Shown here piece by piece: positions 19,007 through 28,061 of a DNA stretch of 64,000 nucleotides (position 1 is the first letter of the stretch; the number at the start of each line of letters is the position of its first letter). Below the pieces are notes generated by a model. That model had not been told where the DNA came from. It saw only the letters and a program-made list of their open reading frames with translations, and did not search any database. Source of the stretch: Halanaerobiales bacterium. GTDB lineage: Bacteria; Bacillota; Halanaerobiia; Halanaerobiales; DTU029. Location: contig JARRCS010000015.1 in NCBI GenBank assembly GCA_029981855.1, forward strand, positions 1 through 64,000. The letters run 5' to 3'. The position numbers were made by a program, and so were the translations under genes.

Positions 19007-20611
19007 TTATTCCACCGCCTTTGAGAAAGCTTCAGCTAGAGTTTTATCCCGCTCATAGATATCATCACGGAAATTTATCATGCCATCCATGTCTACCCAG
19101 GCAGTCCAGTAGACCAGATAAACTGGTACAGGTTCAGGCAAATAGATAGTCTTTTCTTCCCCCTTTTCGATCTCGGCAAGAATATCCTCCCCTGTCCAAC
19201 CGGGATTATCTTTTAGTAAATACTCCGCCAGTTCTATGGGTTTTTCAATCCGGATACAGCCTGAACTATAGGTCCGAAGGGGGTCGGCAAATAATTGTTG
19301 ATGTGGGGTATCATGTAGATAGACCTTATATTCATTAGGAAATATAAATTTAAGGCGTCCGAGAGCATTATGTGGTCCAGGATCCTGTTTTAACTTGTAT
19401 TTAAAGGTTTCGGGGTCAACCCTGTCCCAATCGATCAACTGTGAAGGAATCTCTCTAGCATCATCTCCCCAGTCTTCAAACACCCTGATATTCTGATCAG
19501 AAAGATAACCGGAGTCCTTCCGGACTTTCGGTAAGATATCATTTTTAAAGATATTTTCAGGAATCTTCCAGCTGGGATTAATTACCAGATGGGTCATCTC
19601 ATCACTGAAGACAGGGGTCTGCCGGTCCTGCTTGCCTACAATCACCCTCATCGACAGTACCGGACGCTCCTTTTCTATAACCTTTAATACGAAATCAGGT
19701 ATATTAACGATAATATATCTCCCGCCGGGTTCCTGGGGAAGCCATCTAAAACGCTCCATGTTTAATTTCAGTTGACAAATTCGTTCCTCCACAGGCACAT
19801 TCAATGCTTCCAGGGTTCTATCTCCAACAACACCGTCTATTTCCAGCCCGTGTCTAAGCTGAAAGCGTTTTAAGGCATTCTCCAAACTCTGATCAAAAAG
19901 ATAATCATCATGGCTTATTCTCTCTTCCAGGTCGCCTGAAACCAGCAGTCTCTTTCGCAGCAGGGCAACTCGTTCGCCGTAATCACCTTTTTTTAATTTG
20001 GGGCCAGCAGGTATAGCCGGCCAGCCACCCATCTTTGAAATATAACGGTACCAGGCCAGGGCCTCGCGTAAACCTCCATAAGCTGGCTGTAAAGGCAGAA
20101 GACTCTGCAGGGATTCTTCGATTCGGTCTTTTGCAAGAGCATCCCGGAGTATATCAACCAGGTCAAAATTCCCGTACTCGGGAAAAAGACTTTTGTGATC
20201 AATCCGGCCTCTTAACAGGTGGGTACCGTAAGTAAAATAGGCATCAGTAAGTAATATATCCAGGTCAACCAGTTGGTGATTATCCCTTTTACCATTCTTT
20301 ATTTCCTCTAAGATGGCCATAATCTCCGTAAGATGATATTCCTGCGGATTAAGCCCCTCACGGTCAGCCTGAATGAGTGCGTTAATCAGTTCAAAAGCAT
20401 TTGAAGTAAGTAGACCATCTTCACTCCAGACTAGTTGATAGTCCTGTAAATTATAAAAACGTGATAACAGGAAGGGGGCTTTGATCAAACCCTTTTCGAC
20501 TCTTTTTTTTAATAACGTGCTTAGATTTTTATTGGCACTCACAAGTAAAAGAGAGCTACCGAGGATTATAAAGGCAAGGGTTAAAAGGAAAACCACATAA
20601 ATCTTGCGCAT
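19007..20611 (-). CDS. YcbB-like L,D-transpeptidase
   Basis: The 534-residue exported protein probably makes 3-3 peptidoglycan cross-links. It has an N-terminal signal anchor (about 5-27), an alpha scaffold region, a peptidoglycan-binding domain (about 215-270, with LFDQSLENALKRFQLRHGLE and DGVVGDRTLEALN) and a YkuD catalytic domain (about 295-470). The active site is intact: HDTPHQQLF and YSSGCIRIEKP with the nucleophilic cysteine. This large domain order is the E. coli LdtD/YcbB type and is common in diderm bacteria. Confidence 0.9.
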   Translation of the reverse strand: MRKIYVVFLLTLAFIILGSSLLLVSANKNLSTLLKKRVEKGLIKAPFLLSRFYNLQDYQLVWSEDGLLTSNAFELINALIQADREGLNPQEYHLTEIMAILEEIKNGKRDNHQLVDLDILLTDAYFTYGTHLLRGRIDHKSLFPEYGNFDLVDILRDALAKDRIEESLQSLLPLQPAYGGLREALAWYRYISKMGGWPAIPAGPKLKKGDYGERVALLRKRLLVSGDLEERISHDDYLFDQSLENALKRFQLRHGLEIDGVVGDRTLEALNVPVEERICQLKLNMERFRWLPQEPGGRYIIVNIPDFVLKVIEKERPVLSMRVIVGKQDRQTPVFSDEMTHLVINPSWKIPENIFKNDILPKVRKDSGYLSDQNIRVFEDWGDDAREIPSQLIDWDRVDPETFKYKLKQDPGPHNALGRLKFIFPNEYKVYLHDTPHQQLFADPLRTYSSGCIRIEKPIELAEYLLKDNPGWTGEDILAEIEKGEEKTIYLPEPVPVYLVYWTAWVDMDGMINFRDDIYERDKTLAEAFSKAVE

Positions 20612-20893
20612 GATAAAATCCCCTTTTAAGAGTTTAATGCTTTCCTTTTATTAATTTAACCCTAAAACGCCTGTTAAATTCCCTTTTTAAGGGCAGAAAA
20701 AACTACCAATTTGGACAATCAAGCAATTGACAGTTCAGCAAAACATTTATTTCCAATGATATGTATTTGTTCCTGAAGGTAATTGCGTAGACATTAAATT
20801 TAATATTATAGGAGTCATTAATCTAAGGCAATTTTCATTATATATGATACCGTAATATCTATCAAGGGGAAAGGGCTTCCGGGCAAAAGATAG

Positions 20894-20916
20894 AAGGCCG
20901 GAAAAAATCCGGCCTG
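20894..20916 (-). terminator. terminator downstream of hcp
   Basis: AGGCCGGA pairs with TCCGGCCT around a five-base loop. It lies about 50 nt beyond the hcp stop on the minus strand, followed by a partly T-rich stretch. The rest of 20612-20966 shows no gene. Confidence 0.65.
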
Positions 20917-20966
20917 ATTATCATGAAAATTTATCGTTATCATAATAATTTATTAAAATAGTAATC

Positions 20967-22637
20967 TTACTCACCGGCCATAATAGCCTTAACGTCATCT
21001 TCAACATTACCGATGGGTTTAATGTCAAACTTCTCTACCAGCACCTTCAGTATATTAGGAGAGATAAAGGCTGGCAAGGTTGGTCCGAGACGGATTCCCT
21101 TGACTCCAAGATATAGCAGTGCCAGTAGAACCGCTACTGCCTTTTGTTCATACCAGGCAATATCATAAGAAATCGGTAGTTCGTTAATATCCTCTACCCC
21201 AAATACTTCAGCCAGTTTCTGAGCAATTACCACCAGGGAATAGGAGTCATTACACTGGCCGGCATCCAGAATCCTGGGTATACCTTCGATATCACCGAGA
21301 TCCAGTTTATTATAACGGTACTTGGCACAGCCTGCGGTTAAGATAACAGCATCCTCTGGTAGTTCCTCGGCCACTTTCGTATAGTACTCCCGGGTCTTAT
21401 GTCTGCCATCACACCCAGCCATGACAACAAATCTCTTGATCTTTCCAGCTTTAACTGTTTCAACAACTTTATCAGCCACACTCATAACTGCCTCATGGGC
21501 AAATCCGCCGGGAATTGTTCCACTCTCTAATTCTTCCGGTGGAGCACATTTTTTGGCATGTTCGATAATCTCGGAGAAGTCCTTCTGTTCGCCCGGTTTA
21601 CGGTCCGGAATGTATTTTACCCCGGGGAAACCAACTACACCGGTAGTATATACCCTGTCTTTATAAGAATCCTTTGGTGGTACGAGACAGTTGGTGGTCA
21701 TTAAAATTGGGCCATTAAATTTCTCAAACTCTTTATCCTGCCGCCACCAGGCATTACCGTAATTACCTACAAAGTGATCATATTTCTTGAAAGCAGGATA
21801 GGCATTGGCTGGAAACATTTCACCATGGGTATAGACATCTACTCCTGTTCCCTCTGTCTGCTCCAGTAATTCCTCCAGATCCTTTAAATCATGGCCGCTG
21901 ATCAGGATACCCGGCCTGTCATTAACCCCGATATTAATCTGGGTAGGCTCGGGGTTGCCGTAAGCACCTGTATTAGCCTTATCAAGTAGAGCCATGGTTT
22001 TAACCGCTACTTCACCGCATTTCATCACCAGACCTACCAGATCATCAGCAGTCAAAGATTCATCGGTAGTAGCTGCCAGGCCTTCAACTAAAAAGTCAAA
22101 CACCTCATCATCTTTTACCTCCAGGATATAAGCATGCTCGGTATAAGCAGCAATCCCTTTCAGGCCGTATGTTAATAATTCCCTTAAGGACCTGATATCC
22201 TCATCCTCAGTAGAAAGAATGCTGATCTCTGCCCCTTTTAAATAATATTCCTTAACATCATCACTATACCAGGTGCACATTTCCGGTAATTCCCCGGAAA
22301 AATCTTCACCCTTTTCTGCCCTGTATGCCTCCAGAAATCTATTTTTAATTCCTTCTCTGATTACAAAAGCCTCTTTAATTCTCTTTTCAATTCTTTCCGG
22401 GTCAAAGTTTACATTAGTTATAGTAGCAAATAAACTCTCTGCAACAAAGGGGCCTATCTCTTCATCACTAATTCCCAGCTCTTTTGCTTTTACAGCATAA
22501 ACAGAAATTCCCTTCAGCAGGTAAATTAATAAATCCTGCAGGTTAGATACCTCATCTGTCTTACCGCAGACACCTCTGATAGTACATCCTTGATTTTTAG
22601 CAGTTTCTTGACATTGATAACAAAACATACTCATCAT
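20967..22637 (-). CDS. hcp: hydroxylamine reductase (hybrid cluster protein)
   Basis: The 556-residue cytoplasmic Fe-S protein belongs to the Hcp family, which protects anaerobes against nitric oxide and hydroxylamine. The N-terminal cluster cysteines are in [19 protein letters not shown] and VCGK. Hybrid-cluster ligands occur in [19 protein letters not shown] and [12 protein letters not shown], with [14 protein letters not shown] further on. Length and motifs are full. AAGGAGGT precedes the start. It stands alone with a CRP/FNR-like palindrome upstream. Confidence 0.96.
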   Translation of the reverse strand: MMSMFCYQCQETAKNQGCTIRGVCGKTDEVSNLQDLLIYLLKGISVYAVKAKELGISDEEIGPFVAESLFATITNVNFDPERIEKRIKEAFVIREGIKNRFLEAYRAEKGEDFSGELPEMCTWYSDDVKEYYLKGAEISILSTEDEDIRSLRELLTYGLKGIAAYTEHAYILEVKDDEVFDFLVEGLAATTDESLTADDLVGLVMKCGEVAVKTMALLDKANTGAYGNPEPTQINIGVNDRPGILISGHDLKDLEELLEQTEGTGVDVYTHGEMFPANAYPAFKKYDHFVGNYGNAWWRQDKEFEKFNGPILMTTNCLVPPKDSYKDRVYTTGVVGFPGVKYIPDRKPGEQKDFSEIIEHAKKCAPPEELESGTIPGGFAHEAVMSVADKVVETVKAGKIKRFVVMAGCDGRHKTREYYTKVAEELPEDAVILTAGCAKYRYNKLDLGDIEGIPRILDAGQCNDSYSLVVIAQKLAEVFGVEDINELPISYDIAWYEQKAVAVLLALLYLGVKGIRLGPTLPAFISPNILKVLVEKFDIKPIGNVEDDVKAIMAGE

Positions 22638-22699
22638 CCCATACCTCCTTATAACTTTATTTGTTATTATTAATTATAGGGTTTTAAGACAAAACAGGC

Positions 22700-22715
22700 T
22701 ATGACATTTATCACA
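22700..22715. promoter_or_regulatory. CRP/FNR-like palindrome upstream of hcp
   Basis: The site TATGACATTTATCACA has half-sites TATGA and TCACA separated by six bases. This is the spacing of CRP/FNR-family operators, including HcpR sites described for hcp genes in other anaerobes. It lies about 65 nt before the hcp start. No regulator gene is nearby. Confidence 0.4.
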
Positions 22716-22836
22716 GATCATCAATTTTTCTCTAGTTCCCCAGTTTATTCTGTATAATTAATCTGGACATAGAAGAGTATAATAATGACCATTATTGATG
22801 ATAATTAATCAGAATTGACTATGAAGGGAGATTAAT

Positions 22837-22920
22837 ATGAAAAAATTAAGAACGGGAATTATCGGCATGGGAATGACATTTGAAAGGTTTCACTACCTGG
22901 CATATCAGGAGTTAAATTGA
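22837..22920 (+). pseudogene. Gfo/Idh/MocA oxidoreductase stub
   Basis: A good AAGGGAG ribosome site precedes MKKLRTGIIGMGMTFERFHY. This is the glycine-rich NAD-binding start of a Gfo/Idh-type dehydrogenase. The frame stops after 27 codons and nothing downstream continues the fold. Between here and the res gene, the minus strand at about 23046-23160 has a short open frame without a start (VGDLADNTPIDAKEETIAEW), another unidentified remnant. Confidence 0.6.
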
Positions 22921-23166
22921 TATTCCTGTTGCGTCAATTGGCTAAAAAGACAGCTGAATTTGTATAACGTTCTGGCTATTTGTCAAGTAGCCAACCAATT
23001 TCTGTCAATCATCCTACCCTTTCCTCTTCAAATATTTATTTGCTGCTACTGGCCGGTTCTTTCAAACCACTCTGCTATAGTTTCTTCCTTAGCATCGATA
23101 GGAGTATTATCTGCTAAATCACCTACTAGAATGTTAAGCCTTATTAATTTTATAGATCTATCTTAT

Positions 23167-26100
23167 TCATATATTAATCAAACAAATTTTAGTAAACAAT
23201 TTCGCTATTAAATCCTCATCATCATTAAATAAAACATTCCGCTTTTCAAATTCCTCTCTTCTATCCTCTTTAAACTCTCTTCTCAGTTCTTCAAACCTGG
23301 TGTTGGAGATAATAAAGGAATTTAGGATTATCAACTTATCCCGGGAATCACTTAATTCTTTTTCGATATCTTTTATAGTCTGATGTAACTTAATCTTTGG
23401 ATGCTCGAGATGGTGTAGGTTCCTTATCCCTTTAGGATCAACAAAGTTGATATATTGTTTCTCATCATCCTTAACCCAGAGAATGAAGTCAGGATAGAAG
23501 TTATTAGCCTCAAAGAAACCTACCCCCTTCCCCCTGGTCAGGTTTCTTAAGACAAAGATCTCTTTATCCTTAAGCAGTTCCTTTTCTTTTGCACCTAAAA
23601 AATACTCTCTCAGCTTCTCTATAAAATACCTTTCATCTTTATTTAAACCTACTGGTGTTGATTTTATTTGTTTTCCCTGGACCAGTAAGGGCTGGAAAAG
23701 ATGCCGGTCAAAATAGACATTAGGGATTGCCTCAATCTCTTCCAGTCTTTCATCATAAATCTCATCCTGACGGTCAATCAATTCCTTAATCTCTTTGATT
23801 AATTCCTTCTTTCTCTTATCCACTTTCAGCACATAGTCCTGAAAGTTACTATCTTCTTTACTTAGTGGGGTATATTCCAGATGTTTATTTTCATAAGCCA
23901 GCCGCCTATTTTTATAGAATTTAGCAATATATTTTTTCAAAATCTTACTGACCGTATCCTCTAGCTTACTAAAATCAGCAAAAATTCTAACAGTGATATC
24001 TTCTGGATTACAGTAGAGAGTATATAGCCTATTCTCTAAGATTGACTTTAAAGTTTCTTTTTTCAGTAATAGATTACTGAACTGCCTTTGTTTTTTATAA
24101 CTAACCATCTCTAAATAAAGCTGATCCCAGTTTAAATAATCCAGATATTTGGTCTTGATTATCTGGGGTTCCTCATCATTAACTACATCATTATCCTTTT
24201 TCGAATTAAAACTCATTAACTGCTCCATTTTCGGCCTGAGGTCAAGCTTAACAATTATATCTTTATCTACTTCCAGTTCAATCAGCTTATCTTCTTTAAA
24301 ATTAACCTGATCATTGACCTTCAGGGTTAAGAGGTCTTTTTTTAGAAATTCCGTATTTCTCTTGACCGGCAGTTTTATCTCTTCATAACCGGCTGTCTCA
24401 ATTCCCTCTTTCTCCAGGTATTCTCTGAATTTATCCATATAATCTGCTTTAATCCCGAAGATATTTAAGGTCTCCAATAATTCAATATACTCAGGATGTT
24501 TCCGCTCGGTAAAAACAGAGCTCCGCTGGAGGGAGTTATTTAATCCCCTTAATCTTACCCCTCTACCGAAAAGCTGGATGATCTGTGAGCCTTCACTCCT
24601 ACCAATATTTAATAGGCCAATATTGGATACCCGATAACTATTCCAGCCTTCAGTAAACTTACGGGAACCTATTAAAATATTTATCTTGGAATCCCTGTCA
24701 TTGATCCGGGTAAAAAAGGAATCGGCAAAATTATCTTCTAATAAGTTAATACTTGCCTTTTCTAATCTCTTACTGAGTCTGGAAACATCTCCAATATTGA
24801 TTAACCCAAAGTAATCGGCAGATCCTTTTATCTTCAGACCGATCTCACCCTGTACATTTTTGATCTCATATAATTCCAGGACATGAGAGAGGCCGGCTGA
24901 GGTATTGAAGATTGCTTTAAGGATTCCTGCATAAATCTCCGTACCGTCCTGTTCCTTTCCTTTTAAATAAGGGAATTTATCGGCAAATATATCCCGACCA
25001 TCTTCATCAATAAAGCCACTTTTGTTATTTAAGATATTATTAATTGTATTAATCATAGCTGCCTTTTCGCTCAGGAATTTATTGAGAAACTGGATAACAA
25101 ACTCCAGGTCACTGATACTGGCCTTATCATCACTGGTAAGACTACCCGAAGCACTGACAGTGTGACCCACAAAGAGTAACAAAGGATTTTCCAGATTATA
25201 CGTCCTTATCTTTTCTTCATTTTCCTGATAATATAATTTCTGTTCATAAAAGGATAAAAGATTAGCCAGTAAGAAGTTATCATTATATTCCTTCAACTGG
25301 GCCTCTTTAAGGTTTAAGATACTGTAATCCTTACCATAACCGTCTTCATAGAAGTATTTATAGGAATAATCGAAGATTATGGATTTAGAGTACTCTTCCA
25401 GGAGATTATTATATAAGCCCTTTATCTTCTCCTGCTGAAGAGTGTCAAGGTTATACTCCTGCATCTTCTCCTCAAGCTGATAGAGGGACATATTGATATA
25501 GGTATGGTGTTTATTAACATTAAAAATATCGTCTGCAATCTCTTCCGGGAGACTCAATTCCTTGACCCGGTTATTAACATACTCAGCATCATTCTTCCAT
25601 TTTTCCGAGCAGTCAACCCGATTACCTACAGCTTGACCAAAGGTAGCACTGTACTCAAAAATAAAACCATCCCGGGCCAGAAGTTCCCGGTTCTCCTTCC
25701 AGACATCACCACCACTACCTTTATGGCCTTCATCGACTAAGACCAGGTTATGACCTTCCAACCAGCTGATTTCAATACTATCCCCTTCACCCTCTTTGGT
25801 TTCCACCAGTTTGGTAATTTCAATTATATAGACCTTATCTTCTTTAAATAAACCTCCCTGGACATTTAGGAGGTAATCAGCTTCTATGTTGCTTTTTTTA
25901 AATTCCTCCAGATGCTGCTTACTTAAGCCACTATTAGGGGTTACCAGGATAACATTATCCAGTTCCCGGTCACTATATCTGAGATACTGCAGGTAATTGA
26001 TATGCATAATCAGGGTTTTGCCTGATCCGGTCGCCATATAGTAGGCTAACTTATGTAAATCCTTCTCTGTAAAATGGGAATAACGTTCTTTTGCCTTTTT

Positions 26101-26511
26101 AATCTGCTGGTTTTCCTCATTGACAAACCGATTCAATTCTGCCAGGAATTTTTTTCTTTGCTTAAAATACCTATCAAGGAATATCTCCGTAAAAAGAACT
26201 GCTAGATACTGAAAATACTTAAGAACAATCGGATTATCCCTTTTTAGGTTAATATGGTCAAGGTATTCTTTAATGTTACGATCATAATCCTCCAATTTAT
26301 TGAATAACTCTTTATCAAGCTCAAGGTTTGAGGATAACAAACTCTCCAGGAAATAGCTCTTTCCTTCCTCATTAAAACCCTCTCTGGCATTTAGTAGCAC
26401 ATCACGTAAGTTTTGCTCAAATAATTGCGGGTTATCTGCTGCAGCCAATTTTTTTACACCGAAGAGGGATAAAATATATTTATTGAGAATTAAACGGTCC
26501 TGTAACTTCAT
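23167..26511 (-). CDS. type III restriction enzyme, Res subunit
   Basis: The protein of about 1,114 residues combines a superfamily 2 helicase with a nuclease. Walker A is YYMATGSGKTLIM, motif II is LVLVDEGHKG, and the late helicase motif is QLFGRGVRLRG. A PD-(D/E)xK nuclease site appears near the C-terminus as YPDFILWV followed by INFVDPKG. I start it at the ATG at 26511, preceded by AAGAGGTG. It works with the Mod methyltransferase encoded upstream, separated from it by three small genes. Confidence 0.9.
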   Translation of the reverse strand: MKLQDRLILNKYILSLFGVKKLAAADNPQLFEQNLRDVLLNAREGFNEEGKSYFLESLLSSNLELDKELFNKLEDYDRNIKEYLDHINLKRDNPIVLKYFQYLAVLFTEIFLDRYFKQRKKFLAELNRFVNEENQQIKKAKERYSHFTEKDLHKLAYYMATGSGKTLIMHINYLQYLRYSDRELDNVILVTPNSGLSKQHLEEFKKSNIEADYLLNVQGGLFKEDKVYIIEITKLVETKEGEGDSIEISWLEGHNLVLVDEGHKGSGGDVWKENRELLARDGFIFEYSATFGQAVGNRVDCSEKWKNDAEYVNNRVKELSLPEEIADDIFNVNKHHTYINMSLYQLEEKMQEYNLDTLQQEKIKGLYNNLLEEYSKSIIFDYSYKYFYEDGYGKDYSILNLKEAQLKEYNDNFLLANLLSFYEQKLYYQENEEKIRTYNLENPLLLFVGHTVSASGSLTSDDKASISDLEFVIQFLNKFLSEKAAMINTINNILNNKSGFIDEDGRDIFADKFPYLKGKEQDGTEIYAGILKAIFNTSAGLSHVLELYEIKNVQGEIGLKIKGSADYFGLINIGDVSRLSKRLEKASINLLEDNFADSFFTRINDRDSKINILIGSRKFTEGWNSYRVSNIGLLNIGRSEGSQIIQLFGRGVRLRGLNNSLQRSSVFTERKHPEYIELLETLNIFGIKADYMDKFREYLEKEGIETAGYEEIKLPVKRNTEFLKKDLLTLKVNDQVNFKEDKLIELEVDKDIIVKLDLRPKMEQLMSFNSKKDNDVVNDEEPQIIKTKYLDYLNWDQLYLEMVSYKKQRQFSNLLLKKETLKSILENRLYTLYCNPEDITVRIFADFSKLEDTVSKILKKYIAKFYKNRRLAYENKHLEYTPLSKEDSNFQDYVLKVDKRKKELIKEIKELIDRQDEIYDERLEEIEAIPNVYFDRHLFQPLLVQGKQIKSTPVGLNKDERYFIEKLREYFLGAKEKELLKDKEIFVLRNLTRGKGVGFFEANNFYPDFILWVKDDEKQYINFVDPKGIRNLHHLEHPKIKLHQTIKDIEKELSDSRDKLIILNSFIISNTRFEELRREFKEDRREEFEKRNVLFNDDEDLIAKLFTKICLINI

Positions 26512-26524
26512 TAAGTAACACCTC

Positions 26525-27094
26525 TTATAACTCCAGATCAATATCCACTTTATCTGGATCTACTTTAACTGTAAATTTTAATTCATCACTCTTTATCATA
26601 TTACCCATCTGATTTTCAAGAAATTTAAAATACCCGTTTATACCCCATTCGTTATTCCATAATTCTACTGATTCTTTAATTCTTATTAAACACATAACAG
26701 GATTTGTAAAAAATTCTTCCAGTGTTGTTTTATCAGTTAAATCGAAGTCTTCACCTAAAACAGCCTTCAACTCTTCATTAAAAAAGGGGTCACAACATGT
26801 CTGTAATGCTTCTAAATACGCCTTGTTGGCATCATCCAGTTGCCTGGAAAAATCATATTCAATATCATTTAGATATCCATCAATTTTCAATAAAAAAATA
26901 TTAATCGCTTCAATAACCTTTCTACTATTATAGTTTGGATATTTTCGATGAATTTTTAAAAGATTAGACTCCATTGTAAAAAGTTCAAGGCTGTAAATAG
27001 CCTCTTCTCCCTTTTTTATTTTCCCGAATTTCTTACTCATTTTATCTGCTATTTTTTCCATTTTATAATTATTTACCCTGAGCTGTTTCATCAT
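26525..27094 (-). CDS. hypothetical protein between mod and res, 189 aa
   Basis: The ATG at 27094 overlaps the stop of the small zinc-finger gene as TAATG, with AAGGAAG upstream, so the two are coupled. The protein is helical and acidic: MESNLLKIHRKYPNYNSRKV, EALQTCCDPFFNEELKAVLG, and a C-terminal TVKVDPDKVDIDLEL. I recognise no family. It ends 13 nt before res, so it is probably part of the same transcript and may modulate the restriction system. Confidence 0.75.
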   Translation of the reverse strand: MMKQLRVNNYKMEKIADKMSKKFGKIKKGEEAIYSLELFTMESNLLKIHRKYPNYNSRKVIEAINIFLLKIDGYLNDIEYDFSRQLDDANKAYLEALQTCCDPFFNEELKAVLGEDFDLTDKTTLEEFFTNPVMCLIRIKESVELWNNEWGINGYFKFLENQMGNMIKSDELKFTVKVDPDKVDIDLEL

Positions 27095-27252
27095 TACCAC
27101 TTCCTTAGATCTTTATTTTCTTCTGCAGGACCGGTATACCCACATACTCCCATCCGCGGAGAATTAACACAGCTTTTTAAATGTCTTGTCATTCCTCTTT
27201 TTGCATATTCATTGCCACAACAAAAACATTTCCCTTTATAAACTTTTGCCAT
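27094..27252 (-). CDS. small zinc-finger protein, 52 aa
   Basis: GGAGGAGATG precedes the ATG at 27252. The protein has KCFCCGNEYAKRGMTRHLKS followed by a cysteine, giving a C-x2-C...H-x4-C zinc finger. A similar finger occurs at the N-terminus of some pRiA4b ORF-3-like proteins, and such a protein is encoded just upstream. It may therefore be a detached domain. It is coupled to the next gene through TAATG. Confidence 0.7.
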   Translation of the reverse strand: MAKVYKGKCFCCGNEYAKRGMTRHLKSCVNSPRMGVCGYTGPAEENKDLRKW

Positions 27253-27346
27253 CTTTACATCTCCTCCTCTAATAGTCTGAACTAAAACCAGACATTAACT
27301 TATTTATAACAAGCCTGCCCTTATGGTTAATATCTAATTGTAAAAA

Positions 27347-27922
27347 TCACTTAATCTTACGTAATTCCCTATTAACTTCATTACGGTAGAAATATTCAGG
27401 ATCAAATTTCCTTCCACCAGTATCCTTTTCCGCCCAGATCAGCATATTCTCATAATCCGGATGATTACTATCACTTATGATCCTGATAAATTCTTCATAA
27501 CCTCCGACACCTCCAACATCCTCAGGCGGCCGGTGCCGCTCACCATCTAAACAGACAGGATAACTATATTCATCTTCAGCCTTTAACACTTTTTCAACAA
27601 CAACTTCATGAATCCAATCATCTCCAAGATCATAAGTATAGGTAAATTTTGCACCTTCAGTCATATATGCGTCTATTTTTGTACTTCTGGGATTCTTCTC
27701 CGGCTTGCCATATAGTTCACCCGATGCAAATTCATCTGATGGTAATGTAACTACAAAGTCCTGAAATTCAAAATTATATAAATGATAGTTTTGCCAACCA
27801 AAGGAAGCCTGAATATACTTATGCAACCTTGCAAATGTGATATCGGAAGGAATAACTATTCTCCTCCAGATTGGCGGTTCTATTCCTTGAATTGTAATTT
27901 TTATTTGATACACTTTCTCCAT
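27347..27922 (-). CDS. plasmid pRiA4b ORF-3-like protein
   Basis: I use the ATG at 27922 behind AGAAGGAGAG, giving 191 residues. MEKVYQIKITIQGIEPPIWR starts a pRiA4b ORF-3 domain. Family hallmarks follow: FARLHKYIQASFGWQNYHLY, TYDLGDDWIHEV and CLDGERHRPPEDVGGVGGYE. The family is widespread and linked to mobile elements, but its biochemical role is unknown to me. It lies between mod and res. Confidence 0.85.
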   Translation of the reverse strand: MEKVYQIKITIQGIEPPIWRRIVIPSDITFARLHKYIQASFGWQNYHLYNFEFQDFVVTLPSDEFASGELYGKPEKNPRSTKIDAYMTEGAKFTYTYDLGDDWIHEVVVEKVLKAEDEYSYPVCLDGERHRPPEDVGGVGGYEEFIRIISDSNHPDYENMLIWAEKDTGGRKFDPEYFYRNEVNRELRKIK

Positions 27923-28061
27923 TGATACTCTCTCCTTCTCTATAATAAGTTTCGTCAGATTCACCACTAGAAAAAGTCCCTGATTTCCCTGCTGCATAGT
28001 CCTTAATAGAAGTTTTACTGGCTCACATGGCTTTTTTAATGAACCAGTACTATTATTTGTT

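Noticed and set aside
22960-23211. 83-aa plus-strand open frame
   Set aside because: No ribosome site; overlaps the end of the res gene on the other strand.
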